Positions 1 to 5,651 of a stretch of DNA of 6,337 nucleotides are shown piece by piece; position 1 is the stretch's first letter; the number at the start of each line of letters is the position of its first letter. This DNA comes from Kmv34 sp964524965 (GTDB lineage Bacteria; Aerophobota; Aerophobia; Aerophobales; B3-G15). Under the pieces are notes generated by a model. It saw only the letters and a list, made by a program, of their open reading frames with translations. It was not told the origin of the DNA and did not search any database. The stretch is from contig CAZGDY010000096.1 of NCBI GenBank assembly GCA_964524965.1, forward strand, positions 1 through 6,337. The letters run 5' to 3'. A program made the translations under genes and the position numbers.

Positions 1-54
1 CTGTGGATAAACATAGTGATAAAGCTGTGATTTTATTGTGAAAGAGTTATTTTA

Positions 55-82
55 TTGACAGAATATAATAGTAGTTAATAAT
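55..82 (+). promoter_or_regulatory. Candidate sigma-70/A promoter, distal
   Basis: A perfect -35 box TTGACA (55-60) is followed after 16 nt by AATAAT (77-82), a 5/6 match to TATAAT. It points toward the transporter genes and would start transcription near position 89, giving a leader of about 545 nt. AT-rich DNA yields such matches by chance, so the support is moderate. Confidence 0.4.
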
Positions 83-196
83 AATTTTCCATTCCAAGTT
101 TAATCTCCTCATTTTATAAACAAATAATGTAAACAAAATTTATCGTAAATTTACACTGTTGGTCAAATTTTAACTGATAAATCCTGCAAAAATTGC

Positions 197-225
197 TTGA
201 CAAATCTATGGTCTTGAGTGATAAT
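197..225 (+). promoter_or_regulatory. Candidate sigma-70/A promoter for the transporter cluster
   Basis: This is the best promoter match in the upstream region: a perfect TTGACA (197-202), exactly 17 nt of spacer, then GATAAT (220-225), 5/6 to TATAAT. Transcription would start near 232, so the mRNA would carry about 400 nt before the ATPase start codon. It is probably the main promoter unless the weaker candidate at 498-527 is used. Motif and spacing are seen; activity is inferred. Confidence 0.5.
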
Positions 226-564
226 AAAATTGTGTAATTATATTGATAAAAGATTAATTAATGAAAGTAACAATGAGATAGGTAAAGGTTTATTGCGCTA
301 GATTATTGTTAGTCAAAGTGGCTGCCCAAGAAAAAAGTGATTGAAGATGGAAACAAATTTTCAAGTCGCTAGATAAATCGCCTTTTCGCCAAATCTCTTA
401 CGATTCCTTCAAGAGGATCTTGGATTCATTCCCGGAGAGTTTTGGAACCCATAGATAATTCAGTAGTTTTTTCATAAATATCATGGTGTATTATTTTTTG
501 ACCTTTAACTGAAAATTGAAGTGTGATGTTTCTCTTTTTTACAGGAGATATCACTCTGGAAAAA

Positions 565-584
565 AGAACATTTAAGATTGTTCT
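565..584. promoter_or_regulatory. Inverted repeat AGAACA-N8-TGTTCT, possible operator
   Basis: Perfect 6-bp arms AGAACA (565-570) and TGTTCT (579-584) are separated by 8 nt. The site lies 49 bp before the ATPase start codon and just before an 8-bp palindrome CTAATTAG (583-590). The size and symmetry suit a dimeric repressor site, or a small RNA hairpin in the leader. No regulator gene is in the window, so the binding partner is unknown, and chance occurrence is possible. Confidence 0.3.
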
Positions 585-633
585 AATTAGTGAAAATTCT
601 TAGTTTATTCTATTAAGAAAAGGGGTCTTTAAA

Positions 634-1740
634 ATGGCAAAAGTCAAGATGGAAAATCTGACAAAAAATTTTGGTAAGGTAGTAGCAGTCAAGAATTTAA
701 ATGTAACTGTGGAAGATGGAGAGTTTCTATCTTTACTAGGTCCTTCTGGTTGTGGCAAGACTACAACTCTAAGAATGGCCGCGGGTCTGGAATATCCTAG
801 TAGTGGTTCTATTTATTTTGATGAGGTGGATGTCACTGATTTCATACCAGCAGAGCGCGATATATCGATGGTGTTTGAGAATTATGCTCTTTTTCCCCAT
901 ATGAGTGTTTATGGAAATGTGAGCTATTCTCTAAAAGTGCAAAAGCCAAGATTGTCTAGGGCTGAGATTGACAAGAAAGTTTTGGCTGCTTTAAAGCTGG
1001 TTAATATTCAGGAATTGATAAATCGAATGCCAAGGCAATTGAGCGGTGGGCAACAACAAAGAGTGGCAATCGCTAGGGCAATTGTACGAGCGGCTAAAGT
1101 TTATCTTTATGATGAACCAATATCACATTTAGATGCAAAACTTAGGGCTCGAATGAGAGGGGAGCTGAAAAGACTACAAAAAGACTTAGGTATTACTACA
1201 ATATTTGTTACTCACGATCAACTAGAAGCACTAAGTATGGCGGACAAGATTGTGGTGTTGAATTTTGGAGAAGCTCAGCAAATTGGTACTTCTCATCAAC
1301 TATATGATACTCCTTATAATACGTTTGTTGCCAGTTTCATTGGGACTCCTGAAATGAATTTTCTCGAATGCGAATTGAAAGAAGAGGGGGGTCAAGCTCT
1401 TTTAGTTAGTGATTATCTTAAACTTCCAATTTCTCGTGAGTTGATGGAAAAAATTGATGAAAGAAAAACTGATTCAGAGCTTCTCATGGGCTGCAGGCCG
1501 ATAGATCTTATTCTGCGTCCAGAAGCGAATTCGGATAAGTATCCCATAAAGGGAAATATTTTCATTTACGAACCCTTAGGGGTTGAACAGATTATTCAAG
1601 TTCAGTTAGGGGTCAATCAAGTGCAGGTAATTGCATCAGCTGATTTAAAAGTCGAAATAAATGATCCTGTGTATGTCGAGGTTCCGGAAGGAAAATTTTA
1701 TGTTTTTGATAAAACCAGTGGTTTAAATATCAGCATTTAA
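634..1740 (+). CDS. ABC transporter ATP-binding protein, MalK/UgpC/MsmK-like
   Basis: This is the cytoplasmic ATPase that powers the importer, 368 residues, the usual length for the carbohydrate (CUT1) group. Visible motifs are Walker A GPSGCGKT (36-43), the Q-loop region FENYALFPH (81-89), signature LSGGQQQR (136-143), Walker B VYLYDEP (156-162), D-loop SHLD (164-167) and switch His194 in VTHDQ. After FIGTPEMNF (235-243) comes a C-terminal regulatory OB/TOBE-like domain to the end. Two departures from the norm stand out: the Q-loop glutamine is Glu82, and the D-loop has His165 where Asn is usual. The ATG is supported by a purine-rich AAGAAAAGGGG just upstream. It is the first gene of the cluster, with the binding protein and both permeases downstream, so it is probably dedicated to this system, although MalK-type ATPases can serve several importers. 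The family is certain; the substrate is not. Confidence 0.95.
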   Translation: MAKVKMENLTKNFGKVVAVKNLNVTVEDGEFLSLLGPSGCGKTTTLRMAAGLEYPSSGSIYFDEVDVTDFIPAERDISMVFENYALFPHMSVYGNVSYSLKVQKPRLSRAEIDKKVLAALKLVNIQELINRMPRQLSGGQQQRVAIARAIVRAAKVYLYDEPISHLDAKLRARMRGELKRLQKDLGITTIFVTHDQLEALSMADKIVVLNFGEAQQIGTSHQLYDTPYNTFVASFIGTPEMNFLECELKEEGGQALLVSDYLKLPISRELMEKIDERKTDSELLMGCRPIDLILRPEANSDKYPIKGNIFIYEPLGVEQIIQVQLGVNQVQVIASADLKVEINDPVYVEVPEGKFYVFDKTSGLNISI

Positions 1741-1810
1741 TATAAGTCTTGATTATTTGTCTTTCGCTCTTTTTTTGCGATTAAGAAAACTTTAGAGGTT
1801 TAAAGAAGCA

Positions 1811-1842
1811 GATAAGAAATAAGAATCTTATTAGAGTCTTAA
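1811..1842. repeat. Nested inverted repeat of ATAAGA half-sites
   Basis: Four related half-sites lie within 32 bp: ATAAGA at 1812-1817 and 1819-1824, then TCTTAT at 1826-1831 and TCTTAA at 1837-1842. The central part, 1818-1832, is a perfect 15-bp dyad with 7-bp arms around a single A. It lies upstream of the leader ORF and binding-protein gene. It may be a regulator binding site or an RNA hairpin; AT-richness makes chance a real alternative. Confidence 0.35.
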
Positions 1843-1880
1843 TAAACTTTTTGGAAGTTTGATAAATTAAAATGATAACA

Positions 1881-1891
1881 AAAGGAGGTGA
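1881..1891 (+). promoter_or_regulatory. Exceptionally strong Shine-Dalgarno for the leader ORF
   Basis: AAAGGAGGTGA is an 11-nt perfect complement to the usual bacterial 16S rRNA 3' end (UCACCUCCUUU). It is followed by GTG at 1900, 11 nt after the last G of GGAGG, a slightly long but workable spacing. It is a fuller match than the binding-protein gene's own AAAGGAGG at 1945-1952. Confidence 0.7.
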
Positions 1892-1899
1892 AAAAGAAA

Positions 1900-1959
1900 G
1901 TGAACAAACCCTTAAAAAGAGGGGATGGTGTGTGCCAAAATTATAAAGGAGGCAAGTAA
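1900..1959 (+). CDS. Probable 19-residue leader peptide coupled to the binding-protein gene
   Basis: A GTG-started ORF of 19 codons reads MNKPLKRGDGVCQNYKGGK and ends in TAA at 1957-1959, whose last A is the first base of the binding-protein ATG (TAATG). The upstream AAAGGAGGTGA (1881-1891) is the strongest ribosome site in the window. The peptide is basic (five Lys/Arg), with no membrane segment and no run of one amino acid of the kind typical of attenuators. The binding protein's own Shine-Dalgarno lies inside this ORF, at its codons for Tyr-Lys-Gly-Gly. The arrangement suggests translational coupling or ribosome-controlled access to the downstream start rather than a functional peptide. 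An alternative in-frame GTG at 1888 lies within the Shine-Dalgarno and is unlikely. The reading frame is seen; translation and role are inferred, and I recognise no family. Confidence 0.5.
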   Translation: MNKPLKRGDGVCQNYKGGK

Positions 1960-3386
1960 TGAAGCATAGAATACAAAGAAAAAAAGGGCTCGTTTTACTA
2001 CTGGCTGTAGTACTTCTTTGTAGTGTTTTTCTGGTGGGAAATACTGGGGCTTTCGGGGCACGCAAGGTGGTTATCGGTACGGATGCTGGAGATGTATATG
2101 AACTCTTGAACCGTTTTGCTCCACAGATTAAAGAAGAGTTGGGAATCGATATAGAATTTAAGACCTGGCCCTTAGCAAGCCAATATGAAGTAGTAATGCT
2201 AGGTTTAGCTTCCCAGACTCCTACTTATGATATGATTACTTATTTTCCAATGTACATTGGAGACTTTGGACCCTATTTAACTGACTTGTCGACTATTGGA
2301 AATGTAGAAGAAGCATTTGTCACCGAAGATATCTTACCGGCGTTCCTCGATAACTACATGAAATATAGAGATAAATGGGTGGGTATCACCTTTGATGGTG
2401 ATATTCATGTACTTTGCTACCGAAAAGATCTATTTGAAGATCCAAAAGAGCGAATTGCTTATATGGAAAAATATGGTCAGGCGTTGAAACCTCCACAGAC
2501 TTACGAGGAATTTAACGATATCGCTGAGTTTTTCACTCGACCTGAGGATAATCTATATGGTACTTCAGCGTGGTATAAGAGAGAGATCCAGACACCTTTT
2601 TGGTGGATGAGTCGTTTATTAAGCAGAGGCGGTGCGATGTTTGATGATCAAGCTAATGCTCGTATAAATGACGAAATTGGAGTGTGGGCTTTGGAGAATT
2701 TTCTGGAAAGTTACACGTATTCCCCGCCTGGCTCCCTTTCCTTTGGGTATGCTGAAACGAGGAAAGCTTACTTCGATGGTTCAACGGTAATGCAGGAACA
2801 TTGGCCTTGCCTGCCTAAGGTGGCAGCAGATCCAACATATGCGGTTGACGAAGTATGGAAAAACGTAGGTATAGCTCCTTTGCCAGGGGGATGGTCTATT
2901 ATGCCAGGTGGTCGTGTATTTGCTATCCCTAAAATTGCTCCTAATCCCAAAGAAGATACTTTTGCAGTGATGGAGTTCTTTTCCTCACAGGATTTGACAA
3001 AAGTATTGGTAGCTGATACTACAACTCATTTAGATCCTTGGCGCAAGACTCACTTTACAGATCCTTCAATTTATTTAGAGATGAGTGCAGCCGGATGTGC
3101 AGAGGAATTTTGTGAAGCTGAGTTAAAAGCCCTTGAGACAGGAATTCCTTTGCTTAATATCAAGTTCTCTTATCGATATCAAGATATTCTTACAAAACGT
3201 GTTTGCCAAGTCTTGGTAGGAGAGTTAACTCCAAAGGAAGCTCTTGATCTTGCTGCATCTGAGTGGGATCGAATCACGGAGGATATTGGTAAAGACATTA
3301 TGATTAAAGAGATTAAAGCTTGGCACGAACTGTTAAGGTCAAGAGGCTATATGGCTTGGATGCGTGAACCAAACTGGACTGATTAG
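1959..3386 (+). CDS. Extracellular solute-binding protein, family 1 (CUT1-type)
   Basis: This is the substrate-capturing component of the importer, 475 residues, a little long for the family. The N-terminus is a signal peptide: a basic stretch (MKHRIQRKKG), a hydrophobic core at about 11-26, and a likely signal peptidase I site near AFGA (31-34). Cys21 lies in the core but the residues before it (VLL) do not make a lipobox, so the mature protein is probably soluble in a periplasm or tethered otherwise. Family-like features include the first strand KVVIGTDAG after the signal, the aromatic-rich middle (TPFWWMSRLLSRGGAMFDD), the PLPGGWSIMPGGRVFAIPK segment, and the C-terminal helix containing VLVGELTPKEALDLAASEWD. 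The ATG is fixed by AAAGGAGG (1945-1952) and by overlap with the stop of a small leader ORF. A hairpin after the gene may raise its level above that of the permeases. The ligand cannot be inferred from sequence. Confidence 0.93.
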   Translation: MKHRIQRKKGLVLLLAVVLLCSVFLVGNTGAFGARKVVIGTDAGDVYELLNRFAPQIKEELGIDIEFKTWPLASQYEVVMLGLASQTPTYDMITYFPMYIGDFGPYLTDLSTIGNVEEAFVTEDILPAFLDNYMKYRDKWVGITFDGDIHVLCYRKDLFEDPKERIAYMEKYGQALKPPQTYEEFNDIAEFFTRPEDNLYGTSAWYKREIQTPFWWMSRLLSRGGAMFDDQANARINDEIGVWALENFLESYTYSPPGSLSFGYAETRKAYFDGSTVMQEHWPCLPKVAADPTYAVDEVWKNVGIAPLPGGWSIMPGGRVFAIPKIAPNPKEDTFAVMEFFSSQDLTKVLVADTTTHLDPWRKTHFTDPSIYLEMSAAGCAEEFCEAELKALETGIPLLNIKFSYRYQDILTKRVCQVLVGELTPKEALDLAASEWDRITEDIGKDIMIKEIKAWHELLRSRGYMAWMREPNWTD

Positions 3387-3426
3387 GGAAAAATCTAACT
3401 TTGATTTGAAAGAAGTAGTAAAATCA

Positions 3427-3467
3427 CCGAGACAGTAATTTTTCTCTTAAAGAAATTGCTGTCTCGG
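3427..3467 (+). repeat. Strong intercistronic hairpin after the binding-protein gene
   Basis: Arms of 15 nt, CCGAGACAGTAATTT (3427-3441) and AAATTGCTGTCTCGG (3453-3467), pair fully apart from one G-U wobble (3436 with 3458) around an 11-nt loop. The + strand continues GGAAAAAATGCGC, with no T-run, so it does not look like a classical intrinsic terminator. The position, between binding-protein and permease genes, is where ABC importer operons often carry an mRNA-stabilising or partially terminating stem that leaves the binding protein in excess. The pairing is seen; the role is inferred. Confidence 0.75.
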
Positions 3468-3524
3468 GGAAAAAATGCGCTATAAGTCTATTATTGGAGC
3501 GGTAATAATATAGAGGTGCAAAAG

Positions 3525-4484
3525 ATGGATTCAAAAAAAACTAAGTTGGTAAAAAAAGAGCCGGAAAAATCAATGGTAATAAGAAGAAAAAAGAAAATAG
3601 ATCTTTTTCGGTGGTATCTTATTATACCTTGTGTGGTATTTGTCTTTTATTTTGCTCTTGTTCCTACGATATTCATCTGGTGGGTTTCCTTTTTGCGATA
3701 TGAAATAATTATGCCGGATTTGCCGGTCAGATTCGTAGGGTTTAGAAATTTTGCTAATGTTTTGCGTTCTACGGAATTCTGGAGCGCTTTTAAAGTTACT
3801 CTGTGGCTTGCTATTGTTGCGCCATTCATTCAACTAGTCATTGGTTTGGGACTTGCGTTTCTTCTCCATCAAATTACTAAGGGGAAGAGAATTATAACTA
3901 CTATATTGTTAATACCAATGATGGTAGCTCCGGCTGCTGCTGGATTCAACTTTAGAACTTTGTATAATGTGCAGTACGGACCTTTGAATTATTTACTTTC
4001 ACTAGTAAGATTGCCCACATCATATTGGGCAGGGAGTCCGACCTGGGCTTTGCCTTCCATAATCCTGGCTCATATCTGGCAATGGACTCCTTTTATGATG
4101 ATTTTAATCTTAGCAGGTCTTGCCTCTTTACCCCAGGGAATTTATGAGGCCGCTTCCTTAGCCAGTAAATCAGCATGGAAAACATTTATTTATATTACTC
4201 TCCCTCTCTTAAGACCATTTATATTTCTAGCACTTGTTTTAAGGTCCATTGATGCTTTTAAATATTTAGATATTATCTGGGTTACAACAGGGGGTGGACC
4301 GGGTAGTGCTACTGAAAATTTAGCATTTCTTACTTTCCGGGCAGGATTGCGCTCTTTTAATATCGGATTTGCTGCTGCTATGAGTGTAATTCAATTAGGT
4401 ATCGTTATCCTTATTTGTAATTTATTGTTGAGACCAATGACTGTTAAACCTCAGCGAGTGCAGATTGCTGAAGTAGAAGAATAA
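3525..4484 (+). CDS. ABC transporter permease, MalF/UgpA-like
   Basis: This is the first of two integral membrane subunits that form the translocation path, 319 residues. I choose ATG 3525 rather than the upstream in-frame GTG 3516 because that GTG lies within the Shine-Dalgarno TAGAGGTG (3511-3518), which is well spaced for 3525. A very basic cytoplasmic tail of about 25 residues is followed by about six membrane segments (roughly 31-52, 90-115, 122-142, 176-198, 228-246 and 280-302). The EAA loop that docks on the ATPase is present from Glu208 to Pro231 (EAASLASKSAW, then ITLPLLRP), but the usually invariant Gly of the EAA-x3-G pattern is Ser214 or a neighbour. The gene is 37 bp upstream of the second permease and in the same operon. 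The PF00528-type family is clear; the substrate is unknown. Confidence 0.93.
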   Translation: MDSKKTKLVKKEPEKSMVIRRKKKIDLFRWYLIIPCVVFVFYFALVPTIFIWWVSFLRYEIIMPDLPVRFVGFRNFANVLRSTEFWSAFKVTLWLAIVAPFIQLVIGLGLAFLLHQITKGKRIITTILLIPMMVAPAAAGFNFRTLYNVQYGPLNYLLSLVRLPTSYWAGSPTWALPSIILAHIWQWTPFMMILILAGLASLPQGIYEAASLASKSAWKTFIYITLPLLRPFIFLALVLRSIDAFKYLDIIWVTTGGGPGSATENLAFLTFRAGLRSFNIGFAAAMSVIQLGIVILICNLLLRPMTVKPQRVQIAEVEE

Positions 4485-4521
4485 AAAACATCTTAATAAT
4501 GAGCAGAGTGGAGGAGTTATA

Positions 4522-5352
4522 ATGACCGAAAGACGAAGAATGACTTTTGTGTACATTGTTTTAGCTATTTGCATGGGTATCAGTTTGTTTCCTCTTTACT
4601 GGGGAGTGGTAACGGCTCTTAAAACACGCGCTGAGTTCTTTCAGTATCCCCCCACTTTTTGGCCTCAAGTTCTTACCTTACAGAACTTTATTGATGCTTG
4701 GACATGGGGAGGGGGCAAAGGCATTTTAGATAGTGCTATTGTAGCTCTTTCTACCACCGGACTTTCTCTTATCATAGGTCTTTTTGCGGCTTACACTATT
4801 GCTCGATGGGGAACAGGGGGCCCTCATCTGTCTTTTTTCATCTTAACCATGAGAATGCTTCCTCCTGTTGTTCCCGCTATTTCTTATTATCTCATTATAA
4901 AAAGAGGTTTTTTGTTTTTCCCGCCTTTTGATACACATCTTCTCTTGATTTGTCTTTATAGCTTATTTAATATTCCTTTTGTGGTCTGGATTATGAAAGG
5001 TTTCTTTGCCGAAATACCTCCAGAATTAGAAGAGGCAGCTCAATTAGCAGGAGTATCTCGAATAAGAGCTTTTTGGGATGTTGTTTTACCCTTAGCTAGA
5101 CCGGGATTAGTAGCTGTTTCTTTATTTTGCATATTCTTTTCTTGGAATGAATTTCTTTTTTCTCTTTTTCTCACTTCCACTAATGTGAGAACCTTACCTA
5201 AAGTTATTCCCTTCTTAATAACAGAGCAAGAACCAATGTGGGGTGCCATAAATGCGGTTTGTATTTACTCAATCGTTCCTATGATTATAATGGCTTTTGT
5301 TCTGCAAAAATATTTGGTAAGAGGTTTGACTTACGGAGCGGTAAGAGGATAA
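4522..5352 (+). CDS. ABC transporter permease, MalG/UgpE-like
   Basis: This is the second integral membrane subunit, 276 residues, typical of the MalG-like partner. There is a short basic N-terminus (MTERRRM), a first membrane segment at about 9-31, and further segments at about 71-95, 103-125, 138-158, 195-216 and 243-262. The EAA loop is canonical: EEAAQLAGVSRIRAFWD (170-186) followed by VLPLARPGL, with the conserved Gly177 present, unlike its partner. The C-terminus QKYLVRGLTYGAVRG (262-276) matches the usual QRYxVRGLTxGAVKG ending, so the gene is complete. GGAGGAG (4510-4516) is well placed for ATG 4522. It would pair with the upstream permease and two copies of the ATPase to make the importer. 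Confidence 0.94.
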   Translation: MTERRRMTFVYIVLAICMGISLFPLYWGVVTALKTRAEFFQYPPTFWPQVLTLQNFIDAWTWGGGKGILDSAIVALSTTGLSLIIGLFAAYTIARWGTGGPHLSFFILTMRMLPPVVPAISYYLIIKRGFLFFPPFDTHLLLICLYSLFNIPFVVWIMKGFFAEIPPELEEAAQLAGVSRIRAFWDVVLPLARPGLVAVSLFCIFFSWNEFLFSLFLTSTNVRTLPKVIPFLITEQEPMWGAINAVCIYSIVPMIIMAFVLQKYLVRGLTYGAVRG

Positions 5353-5384
5353 AATAAGAGAAATAAATGTTTTTCCGGGGAAAG

Positions 5385-5555
5385 CTATAAATGGAGTAGA
5401 TATTTATCGATGATTTTTACCATTTAATGTTTTTTATTGTTTTGATGCTCGTCACATTATGGTTAAGTTTTTCCTTGTTTTTTTTTGAGAAAATAATCCA
5501 ATTTTCATCGGTTGCGTTAACATTTGTTAGCTCGAGAGGCGATTTCCATTTATAG
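5385..5555. repeat. Long-range 11-bp inverted repeat with an alternative pairing partner
   Basis: CTATAAATGGA (5385-5395) and TCCATTTATAG (5545-5555) are perfect reverse complements 149 nt apart. The TAAATGG part can also pair with CCATTTA at 5420-5426. Two mutually exclusive pairings ahead of a gene could act as an RNA switch, but the arms are AT-rich and may be coincidental. Confidence 0.3.
5388..5435 (+). terminator. Weak intrinsic-terminator candidate after the permease genes
   Basis: TAAATGG (5389-5395 region) pairs with CCATTTA (5420-5426) across a 25-nt loop, and a run of six T follows at 5430-5435 within a generally T-rich stretch. The stem is only 7 bp and AT-rich, so termination would be weak or partial. 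No better terminator is visible before the next gene. Confidence 0.22.
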
Positions 5556-5651
5556 TTCTTAATAAGATAGCAGGTGGATTCACAAAAATTATCGGTCATG
5601 CAAGTATCAAGATTAGATATTTATTATAAACATTAAGCTTGGAGGGTTATT

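Larger units (their letters stand above)
1..633. other. Long AT-rich non-coding upstream region
   Basis: No convincing coding sequence was found on either strand; the open stretches are short, lack a start codon with a ribosome binding site, or are interrupted by stops. What it does hold is regulatory-looking sequence on the + strand: two promoter candidates with perfect TTGACA -35 boxes (55-82 and 197-225), a weaker third candidate (TTGACC at 498-503, 18 nt, TGTGAT at 522-527), a 10-bp palindrome GTAAATTTAC at 145-154 with an inverted TGTAAA half at 129-134, a small hairpin around 408-424 (CAAGA/TCTTG arms with a GGA loop), and an inverted repeat at 565-584. No known riboswitch class or T-box was recognised. 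Whether another gene ends or begins left of the window cannot be seen. Confidence 0.6.
1741..1899. other. Gap after the ATPase gene, with inverted repeats
   Basis: No terminator is visible: the T-run near 1770-1776 sits inside a weak TCGC/GCGA pairing rather than after a stem. Two structured elements are present: the ATAAGA/TCTTAT cluster (1811-1842) and a hairpin with AAACTT (1844-1849) and AAGTTT (1855-1860) around a 5-nt loop. Neither is followed by a T-run, so read-through into the binding-protein gene is expected. The elements could be operators or mRNA 5'-end or processing structures. Confidence 0.45.
5353..5651. other. AT-rich gap between the second permease and the hydrolase gene
   Basis: This 299-bp stretch has no convincing gene. 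It holds a weak terminator candidate (5388-5435), an 11-bp long-range inverted repeat (5385-5395 with 5545-5555), a short dyad TAACA-TT-TGTTA (about 5518-5529), and the hydrolase's GGAGG at 5641-5645. A TATTAT at 5622-5627 could be a -10 box but has no recognisable -35 at the right distance. It is therefore open whether the hydrolase shares the transporter transcript or has its own promoter. Confidence 0.5.

Noticed and set aside
2..10. TGTGGATAA, a perfect match to a DnaA box on the minus strand
   Set aside because: Only one site was found; an origin would show several boxes and usually dnaA/dnaN nearby. A single 9-mer in AT-rich DNA is weak evidence.
428..450. TGGAACC resembling part of the T-box core motif
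   Set aside because: The rest of the T-box consensus, the Stem I features and a following terminator are absent, and the downstream genes are not aminoacyl-tRNA or amino-acid genes.
343..456. Stop-free stretch reading WKQIFKSLDKSPFRQ and onward to GTHR
   Set aside because: About 37 codons with no start codon or ribosome site, and no family recognised. A decayed gene fragment is possible but unsupported.
1764..1780. TCGC/GCGA pairing around a T-run after the ATPase gene as a terminator
   Set aside because: The stem is only 4 bp and the T-run is in the loop, not after the stem.
1851..1879. TTGGAA-N17-GATAAC as a promoter for the binding-protein gene
   Set aside because: Both boxes match only 4/6, and the predicted start would fall inside the leader ORF's Shine-Dalgarno.
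1781..2065. 94-codon open frame on the minus strand
   Set aside because: It lies opposite the leader ORF and the signal-peptide region of the binding-protein gene. Its Phe/Leu/Ser-rich product is what reverse-reading of purine-rich sequence yields, and no family is recognisable.
2768..2950. 60-codon minus-strand frame inside the binding-protein gene
   Set aside because: Entirely within a well-supported gene on the other strand, with no recognisable protein features.
3456..3486. TTGCTG and TATAAG as an internal promoter for the permeases
   Set aside because: The spacer is 19 nt, the -35 is weak, and the -35 overlaps the stem of the intercistronic hairpin.
3570..3833. Two minus-strand open frames opposite the first permease gene
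   Set aside because: They overlap each other and a clear permease gene; the products look like antisense translations.
5040..5249. 69-codon minus-strand frame opposite the second permease
   Set aside because: Fully inside a conserved gene and without support of its own.
5371..5384. TTTC/GAAA mini-hairpin just after the second permease as a terminator
   Set aside because: A 4-bp stem with no T-run following cannot be called a terminator.
5417..5599. 60-codon minus-strand frame in the gap before the hydrolase
   Set aside because: It is in intergenic DNA, so it was considered seriously, but there is no ribosome site before its ATG, the product is low-complexity Lys/Asn/Ile-rich, and I recognise no family.
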